Source: Candidatus Hermodarchaeota archaeon (lineage in GTDB: Archaea; Asgardarchaeota; Hermodarchaeia; Hermodarchaeales; Hermodarchaeaceae). From it: a stretch of DNA of 32,855 nucleotides. Below, one piece after another: positions 21,746 through 30,024 of the stretch (its first letter is position 1; each line of letters starts with the position of its first letter). Under the pieces are notes generated by a model. It was not told the origin of the DNA. It did no database searches and worked only from the letters and a program-made list of their open reading frames with translations. The DNA lies in contig JAEOTB010000077.1 of NCBI GenBank assembly GCA_016840065.1, forward strand, positions 1 to 32,855, in the 5' to 3' direction. Both the position numbers and the translations under genes were made by a program.

Positions 21746-22654
21746 TTAACGTCGGGTACTAGTTCGTTTGGAAAGGTGTTTCTTTGCGTGGGAGACAATC
21801 TGTATTACTGAGATGTGACAGATTATCATTAGTAGGAAGTTGAAGTAGCGAATCGCCTCCATCGTCAGCTGGTGGACGAAGAAGGGGAAGATAGCAAGTG
21901 GAACGAAAATTTCGACGTCGAAGACAATGGCTAGGTAGCTGAGAATCTGCATCCCTGCGGCTGTGGAGTAGAGGAGAATTCGATAGGGACGCTCACCTCT
22001 GGTTACCTTTACTTGGTGCAGTCCATCGGCTTGGTGTCGAGCTCTTGCATAGTCTACCATCACAAATCCAAAGAATGTTAGAAGACCCCAGAAGATGTCG
22101 ACGAAGCCTGCGAGTATGAGTGCGCCTACTACTGCTGCATCGGCGTATTTGTCAAGAACCTGGTCGAAGACACTGCCCCACTGTGATTGGTTTCTTGTAA
22201 GGCGAGCTACTGCTCCATCCAGTTGATCGAGAAGCCCTGAAAGGAGGAAGAGAGCGAACGCGAAGAACAACAGCAGCGTTGCTGTTAGTATTTGTGGTTT
22301 GAAGGTGTCATAACCTACCGCGGGCAGAAATCCCATCGGAGGAAAGAACATCTCCGGCCAAGTAAAGACTGGCTGCACTAGTAAAGCTGGTGTCACCGGT
22401 GCTAATGCCCATCCTGCCAGCAGAATGAGAGCTGCTGCAAGAAAGGAGGTGAAAATAGCGAGGTATGATACCTGATTCGGTGATAGGCCCATTCTTGCCA
22501 GGGCACGGGCGCCCTTGTAGGCAAAACCGAGCCATTTGAAGAGGAAAGGCTCCTTTCCTGCCTGGTCAACGGCTTCTTGAGCACCGTGTTCCTTGATCCA
22601 CGCCCCCAAGAATTCCTTGTAACTCAACCATTTTTCTTTTTCAGATTTTGGCAT
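21746..22654 (-). CDS. CDP-alcohol phosphatidyltransferase family protein
   Basis: This enzyme transfers an alcohol head group to a CDP-activated lipid. The complete signature D-x2-D-G-x2-A-R-x8-G-x3-D-x3-D is present: DQLDGAVAR with Asp143 and Asp146, then WGSVFDQVLDKYAD with Asp164 and Asp168. About six hydrophobic helices surround it. A longer than usual hydrophobic insertion (residues about 80-120) precedes the motif. In archaea such enzymes make archaetidyl-inositol, -glycerol or -serine; the alcohol here is not determinable. ATG 22654 follows AAGGAGTG, which lies within the end of the upstream glycosyltransferase gene (gap 6 bp), so the two are co-translated. The neighbouring glycosyltransferases and deacetylase suggest a glycolipid head-group pathway. 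Confidence 0.9.
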   Translation of the reverse strand: MPKSEKEKWLSYKEFLGAWIKEHGAQEAVDQAGKEPFLFKWLGFAYKGARALARMGLSPNQVSYLAIFTSFLAAALILLAGWALAPVTPALLVQPVFTWPEMFFPPMGFLPAVGYDTFKPQILTATLLLFFAFALFLLSGLLDQLDGAVARLTRNQSQWGSVFDQVLDKYADAAVVGALILAGFVDIFWGLLTFFGFVMVDYARARHQADGLHQVKVTRGERPYRILLYSTAAGMQILSYLAIVFDVEIFVPLAIFPFFVHQLTMEAIRYFNFLLMIICHISVIQIVSHAKKHLSKRTSTRR

Positions 22655-22660
22655 TAAAAT

Positions 22661-24073
22661 TCACTCCTTCTCGGTTTTCTCCCAAGTCTCAGGAACTTCA
22701 GGCGGTCGCATAGCTGTTCGAAACATAAACCAATACAGCTTGAAGAAACTGTAAAATGACATGATAAGTCCTGTTCGTTTTGCGTATCGCCGCGCTGACA
22801 CCATTAGGAGCAGCGTACAAAATATTGCGGGCACGATGAATATTAGACCAAATAGCCACCCATTAGTAGCCCAAGGGAGTCCAAATGATGGTCCGAGGTA
22901 GGCTAGCAGGAAGAGGGAGAGTCCGATGATTGTGCCGAAGAATGGATAGAAGGCGACAAAGTTAGCCATGACCAGAAACTCTAGCATTCCGAAGATGGCT
23001 TTTCGCTTGTTCTTTGTTACCTCCATTCGTCGTGAATTCTCTATATTCCAGCCAGCTGTCCAACGTGCACGCTGTTTTGCGAGCACATCCATTGATGTTG
23101 GTACATCCTCCCACGCTCTAGCGCGGGGGACAAATGCGAATCGACCCTCCATTTCAAGCAACTGGAAGGACACACGGATATCCTCCGTGAGGGCTTTGCC
23201 ATCATATCCACCCAGCTTGTCTAAAAGTTTCTTGCGTACGCAGTAATTTTTACCTAGCAAGAAAAATGGTCGACCGCGCTTTGTCTGCAATTCTTGGTAA
23301 AGACCCCCTCCGTCATGCCAAGCGTTTGCCAAAGCTTGTGCGCGAGTCAATTTATTGACACCCGCATTTTCCACCTGATTACTCCCCTGCGTTGCTAGAA
23401 CACCTTCCAGCTGCATTGGTCTAACCAGGTGGCTGAGCGCGTCTGGTTCCAGCCGCGTTTCAGCATCACATATCAGAATTACCTCATGTTTCGCCTGAGA
23501 TAAACCCAAACGGAGTGCCGAGGGTTTACCTTTCAGTGGTAGAGCTTTTGTTAGTACTTTGATAGGTCCGCGTTTGCCTTTCTCTTTGGCGATTTTTGCA
23601 GTGTTATCTGTTGAGCCACTGGCAATGACCAAGATTTCTAGCTTGTCCATAGGATAGTTTTGGCTGAGGAGCGCGTCTAGGGTGCCGCCGATGTATCGTT
23701 CTTCATTTAGGGCGGGTAATAAGATGCTAACAGAGGGTTCGTAGGGAGGGAGCGGTTTACCGATTCCCATTGATGAGAGGAAGAGGTAACCGAAATAGAA
23801 AGAATGCCAGAAGAATACGATAAACATTAGAGTTAGCAGAAGGAATGTCAAGAAGAAAACTGGGTTAAGAAGGGCGTTTAGCAGTGCGCCAGAGAAGATT
23901 GAATCTATGAGTAGCTGAGGGTTGATTGGCCAGAAACCAAGAGGGTTGTAGAAGTTAGAGTAAAGAAATGATATCTGTGGTTCAACGAAGGAGTACATTC
24001 CGAAGATGACGATGAGATACCAGAGAATAGCAGCGATGATGAGGCTTTGAGTTAATTTCCGTACTAATCGCAT
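22661..24073 (-). CDS. membrane-bound processive-type GT2 glycosyltransferase
   Basis: A GT-A fold catalytic domain sits between membrane helices: two to three before it and four to five after. Motifs in order are PSVSILLPALNEERYIGGTL, LEILVIASGSTDNTAKIAKE, VILICDAETRLEPDA (the DxD equivalent, here DAE), ALTEDIRVSF (TED catalytic base) and KQRARWTAGW (Q-x-x-R-W). These are the D, DxD, TED, QxxRW marks of processive synthases such as cellulose, hyaluronan or poly-GlcNAc synthases. The nucleotide sugar is unknown. ATG 24073 is taken because GAGTGA precedes it by seven bases; an in-frame TTG at 24088 is weaker. The gene is translationally adjacent to the CDP-alcohol phosphatidyltransferase and follows a second GT2 gene by about 70 bp. 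Confidence 0.9.
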   Translation of the reverse strand: MRLVRKLTQSLIIAAILWYLIVIFGMYSFVEPQISFLYSNFYNPLGFWPINPQLLIDSIFSGALLNALLNPVFFLTFLLLTLMFIVFFWHSFYFGYLFLSSMGIGKPLPPYEPSVSILLPALNEERYIGGTLDALLSQNYPMDKLEILVIASGSTDNTAKIAKEKGKRGPIKVLTKALPLKGKPSALRLGLSQAKHEVILICDAETRLEPDALSHLVRPMQLEGVLATQGSNQVENAGVNKLTRAQALANAWHDGGGLYQELQTKRGRPFFLLGKNYCVRKKLLDKLGGYDGKALTEDIRVSFQLLEMEGRFAFVPRARAWEDVPTSMDVLAKQRARWTAGWNIENSRRMEVTKNKRKAIFGMLEFLVMANFVAFYPFFGTIIGLSLFLLAYLGPSFGLPWATNGWLFGLIFIVPAIFCTLLLMVSARRYAKRTGLIMSFYSFFKLYWFMFRTAMRPPEVPETWEKTEKE

Positions 24074-24146
24074 TAGATTGTCACTCAAATTTCAATGATG
24101 GATTGTACTCCCCACTATTAGTACAGGAATGATAAAAGTCTATTAG

Positions 24147-24884
24147 CTAACCCTCGGGAACTATCTCCTTTTGCTCAAGGTACCGCTGTATCTGTTTTAA
24201 CCGCGTTGCTGAGCGTTCTATAGAGAGGTGCCGGGCTGCAGTTAACACCGCGGGGCTTAGGAGGAACCTGATGCGACCCCAGCCCTGTTTGCGTATTAGA
24301 CGGAGGAGCTCATAGCTAAAAGCAGCATCTATCCCCAAGTTCCTAGGCACTGAAGGCAACCCTCCAACAGCGAAGAAGGCTTCACGACGAACACACATAT
24401 TACAACCGGGCAATTCAGGGTAGTTAAACAAATCCCTGAGCAAGTACCACGTTGCCATCATCAGAGATAGCGGTTCATAGCTGGTTAGCGTGAAGGTCCG
24501 TGAGCCTAACCTCCATTGTCGCACTCGCCTTCCGAAATATTTGTATCTAGCGCCGCACGCGAGGACCTTGGGGTGGCGGTCAAAAAACCGACAGATCCTG
24601 GTTAGGTAATTTCTTGGCAGTAATGTGTCTGCGTCAACAAGGCAGAAAATTTCACCTTTCGCCTTTTGTGCTGCATAATTAATTTGTGCTACTTTTCCCT
24701 TCCTAGTGGAGGTCAATACTTGTATACCTAGAGCCTCCGCGATGGTGCGGGTCTTGTCTGTACTCCCACCATCAACAACAATAACCTCATAGGGAAACCT
24801 AACATGCTGCTGCTTGGCTTTCTTTAAAACATCGCCGATTATTGTCTCCTCATTGAATGTTGGAATGAGGATGGACATCCGCAT
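24147..24884 (-). CDS. GT2 family glycosyltransferase
   Basis: A single-domain glycosyltransferase of the dolichyl-phosphate sugar synthase type within GT2. It begins MRMSILIPTFNEETIIGDVL, followed by YEVIVVDGGSTDKTRTIAEA and the DxD motif FCLVDADTLLP, then GCNMCVRREAFFAVGGLP. A hydrophobic stretch near residue 135 (LSLMMATWYLLRDLF) may insert in the membrane. Length is about 245 aa. ATG 24884 is preferred because AAAGGGTGA ends five bases before it; the GTG at 24893 lies inside that signal. It is downstream of the deacetylase gene (about 80 bp) and upstream of the processive GT2, all in one direction. Donor and acceptor are unknown. Confidence 0.9.
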   Translation of the reverse strand: MRMSILIPTFNEETIIGDVLKKAKQQHVRFPYEVIVVDGGSTDKTRTIAEALGIQVLTSTRKGKVAQINYAAQKAKGEIFCLVDADTLLPRNYLTRICRFFDRHPKVLACGARYKYFGRRVRQWRLGSRTFTLTSYEPLSLMMATWYLLRDLFNYPELPGCNMCVRREAFFAVGGLPSVPRNLGIDAAFSYELLRLIRKQGWGRIRFLLSPAVLTAARHLSIERSATRLKQIQRYLEQKEIVPEG

Positions 24885-24964
24885 ACTAGTCACCCTTTGA
24901 GAAGATTGCTTATCTGAGAAATGGAATACCTACTCCACTTAACATCTTAGTATAGGCAGGTTCT

Positions 24965-25708
24965 TCACGTAAAATCTCGAAGTGGGGCAAACGAGAATCG
25001 TCGCCTTCGAAGGAACCTGAGCAACTTCCTTAATCTATTCACGAAGGGAACACCAGTGTTTACCCATCGATCAGGCCGCATCAGAAGACCCTCAGCTTGA
25101 ATTCCAGCAGCCCTGAGGGGATGAACCATTGATACCGCTTCACTGGGGTGAAAAAAAAGGGTGAGCGGAGGATTACCTCGTGGAAAGAAGGTCTTGTACA
25201 ATCGTAAACCACCAGGAAACCTAAGAAAAACGTTTGGTATCGAAAGGGGGAACTCTACGATACTGGTTTGTCCTAGTTGGAGTCGCCGATGACGCGGCAG
25301 CCACATAGCTTGAGATGAATCATAACGATATCCCGCTGCTACAAGGGAAGGAAATAACGCCGAGGAGATACGAAGACGTGGTGCACGGAACCCTTCAACA
25401 GTTTGTCCAGTAACCTCCTCCAAGAGACGTTTTACCCTACGAAGTTCTGACGCGTGATCTGGTGATTGACCATCTAGAGTGGAATGGGTCAATCCATGGC
25501 TAGCCACCTCATGACGTGAGGAAAGGGTTTGGATAACTTTAGGAAAGGCATGAGCTAGACTACCTACGACAAAGAAAGTAGCTTGGATTTTCATTTCGTC
25601 AAGTATCTTCAGTATTCGAGGTAAACCCTTCTTGATGCCTAGATACGAGTCAGCGATACCAGGGCAGTCAGACTCCACATCAAAGGTAATAGCAGCTCTG
25701 ACCGTCAA
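24965..25708 (-). CDS. polysaccharide deacetylase (NodB-type)
   Basis: A NodB homology domain of the family that removes N- or O-acetyl groups from carbohydrates using a divalent metal. AITFDVESD (Asp10) is the first motif, in the variant form without the second adjacent Asp. HEVASHGLTHST gives the H-x3-H metal pair (His71, His75). GFRAPRLR is motif 3 and LTLFFHPSEAV supplies the terminal His. The protein is cytoplasmic as read: no signal peptide, unlike most secreted deacetylases, so it probably acts on a lipid-linked or nucleotide-linked sugar inside the cell. The start is TTG 25708, with only a weak TTTGAG upstream. It heads the seven-gene minus-strand run and is divergent from the radical SAM gene at 25827 (118 bp). 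Confidence 0.88.
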   Translation of the reverse strand: MTVRAAITFDVESDCPGIADSYLGIKKGLPRILKILDEMKIQATFFVVGSLAHAFPKVIQTLSSRHEVASHGLTHSTLDGQSPDHASELRRVKRLLEEVTGQTVEGFRAPRLRISSALFPSLVAAGYRYDSSQAMWLPRHRRLQLGQTSIVEFPLSIPNVFLRFPGGLRLYKTFFPRGNPPLTLFFHPSEAVSMVHPLRAAGIQAEGLLMRPDRWVNTGVPFVNRLRKLLRFLRRRRFSFAPLRDFT

Positions 25709-25826
25709 TTCTCAAACACCACGAATACAAGCACCATATACTATCGCCGTTTAAGATATTTATGAAAGTGGAGGCTGAAGGACGGGAAGGATTATTACTA
25801 AAGAGTGGATAGAGAGACAGACCACA

Positions 25827-27419
25827 ATGGCGTCATCGAGAGGATTCGAAGTTGTCCTAACTGCAAGTCGCGCAGTTATGAGCGACTACAGAGGAAACCA
25901 GGGCATGGGACTGAGCTCAGCGTTTCCAAGCCATCCGCTCTTTACCCCTTTCATTCAGCCAATCTTCACACTGAAGAGTGATGACGAGGGTCGAATGAAC
26001 CAAACCCACCTCGGACTTGGTAAAATCGAGGCTGCGTTGCTCTCAGATGGTTTTGCTAGGGAGCAAGTAGTTGTTGCCGATCCCACCAAACTTAACAAAG
26101 CTATAGGTCCTAAAACGAAGGTTGTTGGTATTACATGCCTTGATCCCTTAGGCCTAGGATACGGGGTCAAGGTTGTAAGCTTTCTCATGAAGAAACTTGG
26201 ACTTCCCTATTCCCAGTCTTATATTGCACACCACTTTCAGAGACTAATCAGAGATAAAACGCTTCAAAGATATCGAGAGAAAGGAGATTTGAGAGTAATT
26301 GTTGGAGGACCTGGTGTCTGGCAAATCGCTGACACAGGTATGCAGGAGAGCTTGGGAATCGACTGTCTTGTCGAATGGGAAGGGGAGTCGATAGCATCGC
26401 AACTCTTTCTAAGTGCAATAGCAGGTGAGCCTTTACCAAAGAGTGTAAGAGGTGAAGCACTCCCACCGAGAAAGGTTCCAACTCTACGGACCCCCAGCCG
26501 CTGTGGCATCGTCGAGATTACTCGGGGGTGCGGTCGCGGCTGCCGCTTCTGTTACCCAACTCAAATTCCCTTCCGTTCCTTCCCTATTGATGTCATTCTC
26601 AAGGAAATAAGGTTAAATCGGCGTGGAGGCGTTCCTCAGGTTTCGTTGCACAGTGACGATGCGATGCGGTATGGCTCGGAATCGTTGAAACCTAACCCAA
26701 ATAAAATGCTACGATTACTCCAAGCTGTGAAAGGAGAGATTCAAGGTCGTCGTTTTGGCTTTGACTTCTTTTCGGTAGCCTCAATCATGCAGGATCCAAA
26801 GCTTCTAAGCACCATTGCTGAATATATGGAGTTGGGAGGGCGCCACTACAGCACAGTTGAGGTCGGTATTGAGACTGGAAGTCCTAGGTTATTGAAGCGC
26901 CATATGTCTGGTAAGGTGAAGCCGTTTAGGGTAAAGGAGTGGCCCGACCTTGTAAGCGCAGCAGCCCAGAAACTCCATGATCATCAATGGATAGTTTGTT
27001 ACTCTATCATACTTGGACTGCCTGATGAAACACCCGATGATGTTCAGAGAACCAACGAGTTAGTAGACGATATCAAGAGCACCAATTCTGTGATAATCCC
27101 AATCATATTCATGCCTGCAGGGGGATTCCGCCGCCGCCAGAACTTCGGAATCGAAAATATGAGCCCAGAACATTGGGACCTCTACCTCAATTGTATGGAA
27201 CTCGTCCTAAAGAATGCTAAACTATTCGTGACTCACAGCTTCTCTCCATTCATGCAGCGAATAGTTGGAGACGCCATGCATGTAGCCCTCGGATATGTCC
27301 GTAAGAAGATTCGTAAATGGCGTTGGACAATCCGACGCCAAGAAGTGCCCTCACCGACAGAAAAAACAAGACCAATAACACATGCACCAACCTTTGAAGA
27401 GAGGGAGGTTGTTCATTGA
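25827..27419 (+). CDS. B12-binding radical SAM enzyme, LTAD family paralogue 2
   Basis: This is a close paralogue of the protein at 30025-31566; both are about 515-530 aa. It begins with GFEVVLTASRAVMSDYRGNQ and has the B12 domain pieces VVGITCLDPLGLGYGVKV, VIVGGPGVWQIADTGMQ and GIDCLVEWEGESI. RCGIVEITRGCGRGCRFC follows, with cluster Cys235, Cys239 and Cys242 and an additional conserved Cys (RCG) shortly before. Then come VSLHSDDAMRYGSESLKP, VEVGIETGSPRLLKRHMSGK and SIILGLPDETPDDVQRTNEL. The C-terminal part is basic and contains predicted amphipathic helices that may meet the membrane. ATG 25827 follows GAGAGA; a TATA-like GATATTTATG lies near 25755-25765. Its stop overlaps the next start (TTGA). 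Function is unknown, in context probably lipid or glycolipid modification. Confidence 0.93.
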   Translation: MASSRGFEVVLTASRAVMSDYRGNQGMGLSSAFPSHPLFTPFIQPIFTLKSDDEGRMNQTHLGLGKIEAALLSDGFAREQVVVADPTKLNKAIGPKTKVVGITCLDPLGLGYGVKVVSFLMKKLGLPYSQSYIAHHFQRLIRDKTLQRYREKGDLRVIVGGPGVWQIADTGMQESLGIDCLVEWEGESIASQLFLSAIAGEPLPKSVRGEALPPRKVPTLRTPSRCGIVEITRGCGRGCRFCYPTQIPFRSFPIDVILKEIRLNRRGGVPQVSLHSDDAMRYGSESLKPNPNKMLRLLQAVKGEIQGRRFGFDFFSVASIMQDPKLLSTIAEYMELGGRHYSTVEVGIETGSPRLLKRHMSGKVKPFRVKEWPDLVSAAAQKLHDHQWIVCYSIILGLPDETPDDVQRTNELVDDIKSTNSVIIPIIFMPAGGFRRRQNFGIENMSPEHWDLYLNCMELVLKNAKLFVTHSFSPFMQRIVGDAMHVALGYVRKKIRKWRWTIRRQEVPSPTEKTRPITHAPTFEEREVVH

Positions 27420-28894
27420 AGATTGCACTAGTAAGTCCTGCTCCAAGTCAAATCGGTAAGCACCTATATGTGTATGAGAGTAGTGGAGGTATGCCACCGC
27501 TTGGCTTGCTTTATGTCGCTGGAAGCTTAGTTGAGAAAGGGCACGATGTCCTAGTAATTGATCAAGCTGCAGAGGGCCTCACGAATAAAACGGTTGCAGA
27601 GCGTGTACTACAAGCAGGAGCTGACTTGGTAGGTGTTTCTGCTTTAACTTCCTCTGCACTTCGTGCTGCAGAAATATCACGTCTTACCAAGAAAGCTAAC
27701 CCGAACATACACACTTTGATGGGAAATGTCCATGCTACTTTCTGTGCAGACCGGATACTAGACAAATACTCCCATGTAGACTTGTGTGTTCGCGGCGAAG
27801 GTGAGGAGACTATCGTTGAAGTCGTTCATGCTCTTGAGATGAATGGATATAGAAAGCTCAAACGAGTGAAAGGCATAACACTTCGAAACCGTGAAGGTCG
27901 CATAGTATCTACTGAAGATCGGCCACTAATCAAGGACCTAGACTCTCTACCGATACCCGACCGTACACTTCTTTCCCAAGATTATCATATCAAAATTGGT
28001 GAGATTGCTCTTCGAAGAGGGAAGTTTACAACGGTTGTCTCAAGCCGTGGCTGCCCCTTTGTATGCACCTTCTGTTGTTGTCATATCCTTTGCAAGCGAC
28101 AGTGGCGTGCTCGCAGTCCTGAGAATATAGCCGATGAGCTAGAGCTTCTCCAGAACCAAGGCTATGATCACTTCCTCTTTGCAGATGATAGTTTTACTGT
28201 GAATCCGCGTAGGGCAGTCAAGCTTGCCCACCTTATGCGTAAACGCCGAATTGAGATGGATTGGATTATCGAAGGTCGAGTTGATGCCGCATCGAGGGAA
28301 ATGTTTCAGGAGATGGTCCGTGCTGGCTGCCGCCTTGCTTTTTTCGGAATGGAGAGTGGTACTCAGCGCATCCTTGATCTTTATAAAAAGAAAACAACGC
28401 CACGCCAAAACCGACTAGCTGCTGCTAACGCTCGGGCTGCAGGTGTAGACATCATTGTTGGATCCTTCATTCTTGGTGGTCCTGGCGAGACTTTTAGAGA
28501 GATGCAAATCACCACTGATTTTGCCAAACACTGCGACATCGACTTCGCCCAGTTCAACATCCTCGGATTATCTCCTGGAGCTCCAATGTGGGATGAGGCG
28601 ATAACAAAGAGCTACCTTGACCCAGAACAATACTGGGAGAGCGGCGTATTAGCTGCGAACGTCTTTCCTGATTCGCCTCCCTTGACAAGAATTCGAGATA
28701 TCGCACGTGATGCTTTCATGGACTTCTCTCTGCGTCCTCGTTATCTAGTGAAAGAACTATTTCTTACACTTAGCAGCCCTTTCCGAATCAAGGCAATACT
28801 CTCTAGTGTTTCGAGTCTCCCACACTGGGTCAATCTTAGGCGTCTCTACAAATTCGTTGTACCCCCCACAGATGAAGGTAATGATGCTTCATGA
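27416..28894 (+). CDS. B12-binding radical SAM enzyme (class B type)
   Basis: A canonical layout of N-terminal cobalamin domain ([75 protein letters not shown]) and radical SAM barrel. The cluster motif [12 protein letters not shown] has Cys213, Cys217 and Cys220, directly followed by more cysteines (CCHILC), an unusual density. [15 protein letters not shown] and [18 protein letters not shown] are further barrel signatures. The closest type is the HpnJ/BchE-like class that methylates or oxidises unactivated carbons. The start is TTG 27416, in a TTGA overlap with the preceding radical SAM stop, so the two are translationally coupled. The 3' end overlaps the convergent acyltransferase gene by 6 bp. 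The tail beyond residue 430 is helical and basic. Confidence 0.93.
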   Translation: MKIALVSPAPSQIGKHLYVYESSGGMPPLGLLYVAGSLVEKGHDVLVIDQAAEGLTNKTVAERVLQAGADLVGVSALTSSALRAAEISRLTKKANPNIHTLMGNVHATFCADRILDKYSHVDLCVRGEGEETIVEVVHALEMNGYRKLKRVKGITLRNREGRIVSTEDRPLIKDLDSLPIPDRTLLSQDYHIKIGEIALRRGKFTTVVSSRGCPFVCTFCCCHILCKRQWRARSPENIADELELLQNQGYDHFLFADDSFTVNPRRAVKLAHLMRKRRIEMDWIIEGRVDAASREMFQEMVRAGCRLAFFGMESGTQRILDLYKKKTTPRQNRLAAANARAAGVDIIVGSFILGGPGETFREMQITTDFAKHCDIDFAQFNILGLSPGAPMWDEAITKSYLDPEQYWESGVLAANVFPDSPPLTRIRDIARDAFMDFSLRPRYLVKELFLTLSSPFRIKAILSSVSSLPHWVNLRRLYKFVVPPTDEGNDAS

Positions 28895-29968
28895 AGTGGA
28901 TGGAGTACGTTTCTTGATCACCTTTGCTGGGACTCCTGCCGCAATAGTCCACGGTGGTACATCTTCTGTAACTACTGCACCCACACCGACAATAGCACCT
29001 TCCCCGATGGTGACCCCTGGCATTATTGTAGAGTTCGCACCCACTCGACTCCAGCGGCACAGCTTGATTGGACCATAATAGAAAGTCATACGGTTTCCCG
29101 TGTCAATTATGCTATGAGTTAGCAATGTGCAGCCAATCCCCACACCCGAGTCATCTTCAAATTCAACGAGATCAGGTAACATAGGGTCTAGCCGGCTCCA
29201 TAAAGCGATGTGGCAATCCTTTCCAATCTTTGCGCCGGTCAGACGGAACAGTGCCCTTCGTGCCCTCGGCCATGCTGTTAAATGTGTTACAAATTCTGTA
29301 AGGAGGGTCAATACTGCACCTTTGAAGAAGCGGGCTGGTGAACGAACAGGAGCAGACTCGTTCTCCCATAAAGCTTGCTCGAACACCAAGGTCGGTGCAA
29401 TCCGTAATACACAATCAGGTTGACACCGGGAAGTATCAATGTGAATGTAGGTCAAACTATCCTTCCGTTCAACGGAGTAGCTTAGTAGACTGTATTGATG
29501 GCGCTCTCGTAATAAATCTCGATACCAGCAACTAAAATCGTAGAACCCTTCCAAGATTAAGATACTAGGCAAGAGCACACCAATAATATAACCAAGTAAC
29601 ATTACTGACTTTATCGTAAGATCGAGTAGGGATGAAAAGAATAGCACAAATGCACCATAAGCTATCAGGAAGAGTAACATTCCTGCCCACAATAACATCG
29701 CGCCTCCGTAGATGACTGTGCCCGCGATACGTCGCCTAGGAGCTATCGAATATCCAATTCCGAAAACAAACCCATCAAGAGCAAAGACCACTCCCCAAAC
29801 CAAGAACACTAATGGCACATACTCAACGAAAAACAGCCACACCCAGAACCACGCTATTTCTAATATCTCGCTTACATAGTAACCTAAGAGAGGTATGAAG
29901 AGAGAAGCGATGACCACACCTGCCGCTATCAGGACCAGCGTTAGACAACATTTCGAGCATCGAGACAC
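28889..29968 (-). CDS. membrane protein with hexapeptide-repeat acyltransferase domain
   Basis: The N-terminal 150 residues hold five to six membrane helices (for example [54 protein letters not shown] at the end of the last). The C-terminal 130 residues are a left-handed beta-helix: [18 protein letters not shown], ... [12 protein letters not shown], ... [48 protein letters not shown]. The ending is classic for O-/N-acetyltransferases (LbH, WcaF/LacA type), which use an acyl-CoA. Fusion to membrane helices suggests modification of a lipid-linked glycan or of the membrane itself. The start is probably GTG 29968 (GAGGT eight bases upstream); TTG 29983 is an alternative with a poorer signal. The gene lies between radical SAM genes. 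Confidence 0.85.
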   Translation of the reverse strand: MSRCSKCCLTLVLIAAGVVIASLFIPLLGYYVSEILEIAWFWVWLFFVEYVPLVFLVWGVVFALDGFVFGIGYSIAPRRRIAGTVIYGGAMLLWAGMLLFLIAYGAFVLFFSSLLDLTIKSVMLLGYIIGVLLPSILILEGFYDFSCWYRDLLRERHQYSLLSYSVERKDSLTYIHIDTSRCQPDCVLRIAPTLVFEQALWENESAPVRSPARFFKGAVLTLLTEFVTHLTAWPRARRALFRLTGAKIGKDCHIALWSRLDPMLPDLVEFEDDSGVGIGCTLLTHSIIDTGNRMTFYYGPIKLCRWSRVGANSTIMPGVTIGEGAIVGVGAVVTEDVPPWTIAAGVPAKVIKKRTPSTS

Positions 29969-30024
29969 TATAATTAACCTCAACCTTATTGGATTGGAAT
30001 TCTACGTGCCTCATTCATCCTCCG

